Below, in pieces: positions 14,992 through 18,812 of a stretch of 18,812 nucleotides of DNA. The position numbers were made by a program, and so were the translations under genes. A model generated the notes under the pieces. That model did no database searches and was not told where the DNA came from. It was given only the letters and a program-made list of their open reading frames with translations. How positions within the stretch are numbered: position 1 is the stretch's first letter; the number at the start of each line of letters is the position of its first letter. The DNA comes from CAYHSR01 sp043821725. Lineage in GTDB: Bacteria > Patescibacteriota > Patescibacteriia > Magasanikbacterales > GWA2-37-8. The stretch is taken from the NCBI GenBank assembly GCA_043821725.1, contig JBDRCM010000030.1, forward strand, positions 1 to 18,812. Reading direction: 5' to 3'.

Positions 14992-15011
14992 GCATTTGAA
15001 ATATTAAACAA
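14984..15011 (-). promoter_or_regulatory. Probable purF promoter sharing -10 bases with the HAD-PurB promoter
   Basis: On the minus strand TTGTTT (15011-15006), 16 bases, TATAAT (14989-14984). The -10 uses the palindrome ATTATAAT (14984-14991), also used by the opposite promoter. The purF leader would be about 70 nt. Confidence 0.5.
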
Positions 15012-15018
15012 ACAAAAT

Positions 15019-17157
15019 ATGGATAAATTGTTGACAAAAGATGTAAAAGCCGTATTATTTGACCTTGATAACACATTATTGGCCTCAAATGAGTTTGTTT
15101 TAAGGAACATAAATAACGCAATCAACCGCTTAAAATCGGAAAATAGTGATATTCCACAGCCCAAAGATGATCAAATAATTCGGGTATTGGCAAATAATCT
15201 GTTGTTTGAAGGGATATTTCAAAATTTGTTTCAAGATAAATGGGAGTTGGTTATTGCTAATTACCGCGAATTCGCGCCCTATGAGAATTACGGCGCAACT
15301 GATGGAGCTGTACATGCCATATCCAAGCTATCTGAGTTGGGGATTGTCATAGTGGCTATGACAAATCGCATAAAAATGATTGAGAACAGATTGAAACAGG
15401 CAGGTTTTGATCCAAATGAATTTTTTTGCATTTGCACGCCTCCGTCTTCTGAATTTGCAAAACCGCATCCAAGATCTTTGGACGACGCATTAAGCAAGCT
15501 GGCAAGCATATCAATTTATCCAAACCAAATTATTTCTTTTGGCGATCATACTGATGATTATTATGCTTCAAAATACAACGATATAAAATTTGTTGCAGTA
15601 CTGCAGGGATACACTTCAAAGGAGGATTTTTTGCATGTCGGACTGCATGAATCGCTGATTGCAGAAAATTTGGAAGATGTGGAAGGAATAATATATAACG
15701 TAGTAAGAAGTCACCAGTACAAAAATTCTTTGAAGCAAATAAGCGCTTTGGACGGAAGGCATTCCATAGTTGGCAAGCGGCTTCGCCATTATTTTTCTGA
15801 ATACGCGCTTCACAAGTATCGCGTAAAAGCCGAAGTTGAACATATCATTGCTCTTAGCGAGCATTTTAATGGAGAAATTATTCGGCAACTTTCAGAATAT
15901 GAAAAAAAATTATTGCGTTGTTTGTATGAAAATTTTTCAGAGCATCACGCTTTTGAAGTTTTGCAGTATGATCATTTGAAAAGGAATGGAATTGGCCCAA
16001 CCGAGCATGACGTAAAATCTTGCGAACTTTGGATAAGAGAAAAACTGCATGGAACAACAATGGATGACATAATTCCATGCGTTCATATGTTTGTAACTTC
16101 AGAAGACATAAATAATCTTGCATACAAATCAATGCTTGCGGACGGAACCAATGAAGTTTTTTTGCCGGCAGTTGATAAAATAATGAACCGCCTGCACGAA
16201 CTGGCGCAAAATCATCTTAAAGACCCTGTAATGAGCAGGACCCATATGCAACCGGCAAGCCCAACAACCTTTGGAAAAATATTTGCCGGTTATGTTGTTA
16301 GATTATTGGATGGAGTGGAACAGCTTTATGATATGAAGTTAAAGGGGAAAATAAACGGCGCTGTTGGGAATTATAATGCATTCAAAGCCGCGTATCCGGA
16401 TTTTGATTGGATTGCATATTCAGAGGTGTTGGCTCGGCGCATGGGTTTTGCAGTGGATTTATGGACTGACCAGCGCGGATCGCATGCTGACGTTATAAAA
16501 ACATTTCATGTTTTTCAGGAAATAGGAAATGTGATAAGGGACCTTTCAACTGACCTGTCATTGTACACGGCATTAAAAACAATATATTTTACAAAAGTTG
16601 AGAGCCATGTGGGATCGTCAGTAATGCCTCATAAAATCAATCCATGGTTTGCGGAAGTTGCCGAGGGGAACATTAAGAAGGCAAATTATTTGATAAATTG
16701 TTTTGCCAATGAAATGGATGTTTCTCGACTTCAGCGCGACTTGTCTGATCATGATTACGAAAGATCTTATGGCGAGGCAATCGGATACATTTTAGTGGCA
16801 ATTGACCATTTGCAAATAGCGCTTGATTTGATTCGGCCGGACGTTGAATACGCGAAAATGGAATTAAATGACAACCCGCAAATTGTTACTGAAGCGATTC
16901 AGACAATTTTAAGAAAGCACAAAATAGGGGAGGCCTATGATTTGTTAAAAAATGCGTTTAGAGGTGAAAAGCCGACAATCATCGCAATGCAAAAATTTAT
17001 CAGCGAACTGAATGCGGACGAGATGATAAAGCAAGAGTTGCTGGCTGTTATTAATCCGGCGGAATATACCGGCCTTGCCTCAATATTGGCTCAAAAAGCA
17101 TTGCAAAAGCACGAGAGTTATAGAAGCAGGATTAAAGGCGATTGTTTGAAGATATAA
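15019..17157 (+). CDS. purB: HAD-family phosphatase fused to adenylosuccinate lyase
   Basis: A 712-residue two-domain protein. Residues 1-about 230 are a HAD hydrolase with all four motifs: VLFDLDNTL (12-20; Asp15 and Asp17), AMTNR (Thr115), AKPHP (Lys148) and FGDHTDD (Asp176, Asp179, Asp180). Residues about 240-712 are PurB of the E. coli-like branch: ALDGRHSIVGKRLRHYFSEY (243-262), TEHDVKSCELWIREKL (328-343), SRTHMQPASPTT (406-417; His409), and the lyase signature GSSVMPHKINPWFAEVAEGN (532-551) with catalytic Ser. PurB splits SAICAR to AICAR and adenylosuccinate to AMP. PurB alone is usually about 430-470 residues, so the HAD part is a true addition. Its substrate is unknown; a nucleotide or phosphosugar phosphatase role tied to purine flux is inference. 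The ATG at 15019 starts MDKLLTKDVKAVLFDLD; earlier in-frame starts precede the -10. Divergent from purF; no clear terminator follows. Confidence 0.93.
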   Translation: MDKLLTKDVKAVLFDLDNTLLASNEFVLRNINNAINRLKSENSDIPQPKDDQIIRVLANNLLFEGIFQNLFQDKWELVIANYREFAPYENYGATDGAVHAISKLSELGIVIVAMTNRIKMIENRLKQAGFDPNEFFCICTPPSSEFAKPHPRSLDDALSKLASISIYPNQIISFGDHTDDYYASKYNDIKFVAVLQGYTSKEDFLHVGLHESLIAENLEDVEGIIYNVVRSHQYKNSLKQISALDGRHSIVGKRLRHYFSEYALHKYRVKAEVEHIIALSEHFNGEIIRQLSEYEKKLLRCLYENFSEHHAFEVLQYDHLKRNGIGPTEHDVKSCELWIREKLHGTTMDDIIPCVHMFVTSEDINNLAYKSMLADGTNEVFLPAVDKIMNRLHELAQNHLKDPVMSRTHMQPASPTTFGKIFAGYVVRLLDGVEQLYDMKLKGKINGAVGNYNAFKAAYPDFDWIAYSEVLARRMGFAVDLWTDQRGSHADVIKTFHVFQEIGNVIRDLSTDLSLYTALKTIYFTKVESHVGSSVMPHKINPWFAEVAEGNIKKANYLINCFANEMDVSRLQRDLSDHDYERSYGEAIGYILVAIDHLQIALDLIRPDVEYAKMELNDNPQIVTEAIQTILRKHKIGEAYDLLKNAFRGEKPTIIAMQKFISELNADEMIKQELLAVINPAEYTGLASILAQKALQKHESYRSRIKGDCLKI

Positions 17158-17259
17158 ATGAGGGCTTGAGTTTTGTATTGGCTGGGCTGTTGTGTAGGAC
17201 ATTTCTATATTGCTGTACTATGACATTATCATATTGCTGTGACACTCGCTGGTCTATTG

Positions 17260-17288
17260 TTGACCTAAACTACAATTGTTGTTATTAT
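17260..17288 (+). promoter_or_regulatory. Promoter of tRNA-Gln
   Basis: TTGACC (17260-17265), 17 bases, TATTAT (17283-17288), about 55 bases before the mature tRNA. The 100 bases before it, after purB (17158-17259), show only a repeated ATATTGCTGT (17207-17216, 17231-17240) and no gene. Confidence 0.7.
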
Positions 17289-17347
17289 ATAGTGGTTCAA
17301 TTGAAATATCGGTCTATTTTTGGATAAACAATTATAATTGAAAATAT

Positions 17348-17418
17348 TCGGGGATCGTCTAATGGTAGGACACCTGGTTCTGGCCCAGGCAATCGGGGTT
17401 CAAATCCCTGTCCCCGAG
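17348..17418 (+). tRNA. tRNA-Gln (anticodon CTG)
   Basis: Acceptor TCGGGGA (17348-17354) pairs with TCCCCGA (17411-17417), discriminator G at 17418. The D-arm is CGTC...TAATGGTAG. The anticodon arm is CCTGG-TTCTGGC-CCAGG with CTG at 17380-17382; the T-arm is CGGGG-TTCAAAT-CCCTG. CCA is not encoded (CAA follows). The sequence closely follows bacterial tRNA-Gln. It lies antisense to the end of the recombinase frame and is probably that element's attachment site. Confidence 0.95.
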
Positions 17419-18812
17419 CAAGGCTGGACTTTTAGCATAAGAAACTACCGCATCAAACGGTTTTCTTAGCTTAAAGTCTAGCTTTTTTTGATTAAGAGAA
17501 AAGTTCTGAAACACAAAACTTAGTAATTGGCGTTTTTCTTCAATTTCAGAACTTTGGAAAATTTGAGAAGCCCTTTGTGCAAGGGATAATAGCTGTGTTG
17601 CACTTAAACAATAGTCCTCATCGGCTTTAGTATGTTCTTCAAGTTGTATTTCAATAGCAGACTGTTTTTCTTTAATGTCTTTAAATTTTTTATCGTACAC
17701 GTCCTTAGTAATACTACAGTCTATCATCAAGTCCAATAGCTTATCACAACGGCCTTGTAATGCGTCATATTCTCTTCTAAGCGTGTTTATGGCTTGCCTG
17801 TGGTATTTGCTTTGTGCCTCGTGAGATTCCTTTATTCCTGTGGTTATTCTGTCTATCTGCTCATTTTTAAGTTTTAATCTATCCAGTACCTTGTATATCG
17901 GATCAAGCAAATCTTTTTCTCGTATGTAATGGCGTTTGCATATACCTTTTGAGTTGGTACAGCTGTAATAGTTGTATTTACCTTTTTTTCTTTCTGCTGT
18001 TATCCTGCTACCGCAATTCTCGCATGTTATAAGCCCTGAAAAGATAAAAGACGTTGATAATGACTTATATGGTGTATTTCTTCTTTTTCGTGCCATTTCT
18101 TGCGCTTTATCAAAAGTGTATTTGGATATAAGAGGCTCGTATTTGTGAGGGTATTGCTTGCCGTTTATAACCATTATGCCATAATAAAAATGATTTTTTA
18201 GAATATGGTTTACTTTGCTTTTGGATATTATATTTCCTTTTTTACTTTTAAATCCTTCTTTTTCCATTATCTGTTTGATTTTAAGCATTGAATTGCCAGC
18301 AAGATACAAATCAAATATCTTTACTATGTATTGACTCCTTTGTTGATCTGGAATTATATTCTTTTTACCATCTTCATCTTCAATATTCAAATAACCTACA
18401 GGAGCTTTATTTATCCATTCTCCTTTTCGCAATTTCTGTTCGTTTGCTCGCTTCACATTATCGCTAATAGCGTCAGAGTAGTATTTGGCAAGTCCAAGGC
18501 TCATACCAAATTGAAATTTTTCAACCGCAGACATGTTGGAATCAATAATCTGCCCATCTGATACAAAGTGAAGCTCTATCTCATCAGCCACAGCTTTTTC
18601 ATAAAGAGCAGATACTCGTTTGTCAAACACATTACGAGATAGTCGATCTACCTTATCAAAACAGATAGCTACTTTCTCTTTTTGGTTTTTTATATCCTCT
18701 AATATTTTATCAAATTCATCTCGTTTGTTTTTATATGCACTTTCGTCAAAGCTATATTTTTTTATAATTTTAAATCCTTTTCTATCACAATAATTCTCAA
18801 GACGTTTAACTT
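17359..18812 (-). CDS. Large serine recombinase (integrase), N terminus outside the window
   Basis: The frame is open to the right edge, so the gene is cut: 483 residues are visible and the N-terminal part with the catalytic Ser (YxRVSxxxQ region) is missing. A GTG at 18630 is not the start, because the upstream codons continue the resolvase fold (SFDESAYKNKRDEFDKIL..., then DKVDRLSRN). In order: end of the resolvase catalytic domain; recombinase domain (APVGYLNIED... through YEPLISKYTFDKAQEM); zinc ribbon with CENC and a later C-x6-C pair (visible residues 263, 266, 284, 291); and a long C-terminal coiled coil. The last 20 residues, LLGDRDLNPDCLGQNQVSYH, are translated from the antisense strand of tRNA-Gln, with the stop inside the tRNA gene. 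Known: such enzymes integrate phages and conjugative or mobilisable elements. The layout says the tRNA 3' part is the att site. Confidence 0.93.
   Translation of the reverse strand, partial: VKRLENYCDRKGFKIIKKYSFDESAYKNKRDEFDKILEDIKNQKEKVAICFDKVDRLSRNVFDKRVSALYEKAVADEIELHFVSDGQIIDSNMSAVEKFQFGMSLGLAKYYSDAISDNVKRANEQKLRKGEWINKAPVGYLNIEDEDGKKNIIPDQQRSQYIVKIFDLYLAGNSMLKIKQIMEKEGFKSKKGNIISKSKVNHILKNHFYYGIMVINGKQYPHKYEPLISKYTFDKAQEMARKRRNTPYKSLSTSFIFSGLITCENCGSRITAERKKGKYNYYSCTNSKGICKRHYIREKDLLDPIYKVLDRLKLKNEQIDRITTGIKESHEAQSKYHRQAINTLRREYDALQGRCDKLLDLMIDCSITKDVYDKKFKDIKEKQSAIEIQLEEHTKADEDYCLSATQLLSLAQRASQIFQSSEIEEKRQLLSFVFQNFSLNQKKLDFKLRKPFDAVVSYAKSPALLGDRDLNPDCLGQNQVSYH
17419..18812. mobile_element. 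Left end of an integrated element at tRNA-Gln (partial)
   Basis: Inferred from the serine recombinase gene abutting and overlapping the tRNA 3' end, with purine genes on the other side. The exact junction lies within the tRNA and cannot be fixed; the other end is outside the window and no second att copy is visible here. Only the recombinase is seen, so the kind of element (phage, conjugative, mobilisable) is unknown. Confidence 0.6.
17423..17489 (+). terminator. Intrinsic terminator of tRNA-Gln inside the recombinase gene
   Basis: Arms 17423-17444 and 17461-17482 pair over about 20 positions with few mismatches. An inner ACCG/CGGT pair (17447-17450, 17458-17461) extends the stem, and seven Ts follow (17483-17489). 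It starts five bases after the tRNA and is antisense to recombinase codons. Confidence 0.75.

Noticed and set aside
1..18812. TGA recoded to Gly or Trp
   Set aside because: TGA ends recR, dus, guaB and purF at family-normal positions, and Trp is encoded by TGG.
1..18812. CRISPR array, purine riboswitch or PurR boxes
   Set aside because: No regularly spaced repeats were seen, and no known purine aptamer core or PurR-type palindrome was found in the purine gene spacers.

Overview
The window is AT-rich bacterial chromosome that reads as a small-genome lineage, most likely Patescibacteria/CPR. I infer this from mostly absent Shine-Dalgarno sequences, compact spacing, unusual domain fusions and divergent housekeeping proteins; no marker here proves it. 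TGA is used as a stop (recR, dus, guaB, purF), so the TGA-recoded groups (codes 4 and 25) are excluded.

Layout. Positions 1-1345 encode a LOG-family protein made of two tandem domains. Next comes rplU with a near-perfect promoter, a long palindromic leader and a terminator (1350-1925). On the minus strand lies dnaB-ybaB-recR (4442 down to 1985). The 730-base gap 4443-5172 is not empty: it holds the dnaB promoter, a separate minus-strand transcription unit with its own extended -10 promoter, strong stem-loops, a possible 53-codon ORF and a terminator, and then the dus promoter. A tRNA-dihydrouridine synthase gene (dus) converges on a small unknown gene lying behind guaA.

Positions 6486-17157 form a purine block of divergent pairs. 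guaA (minus) and guaB (plus) start from interleaved promoters in a 92-base gap. A PurD-PurN-PurH three-enzyme fusion follows purF (minus, ATGA overlap). Diverging from purF is a HAD-phosphatase/PurB fusion (plus), and its promoter shares -10 bases with that of purF. Together these cover PRPP to FGAR (PurF, PurD, PurN), SAICAR to IMP (PurB, PurH) and IMP to GMP (GuaB, GuaA). The steps FGAR to SAICAR (purL/Q/S, purM, purE/K, purC) and purA are not in the window.

Positions 17260-18812 hold a promoter, a tRNA-Gln(CTG) gene, and a large serine recombinase gene running in from the right edge. The recombinase reading frame ends inside the tRNA gene on the opposite strand, so the tRNA 3' end is probably the attachment site of an integrated element extending past the window. 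A long hairpin plus T-tract just past the tRNA lies inside the recombinase coding sequence and probably terminates the tRNA transcript.

The strongest leads are the PurD-PurN-PurH fusion, the HAD-PurB fusion, the 4542-4954 structured transcript, and the recombinase/tRNA/terminator overlap.
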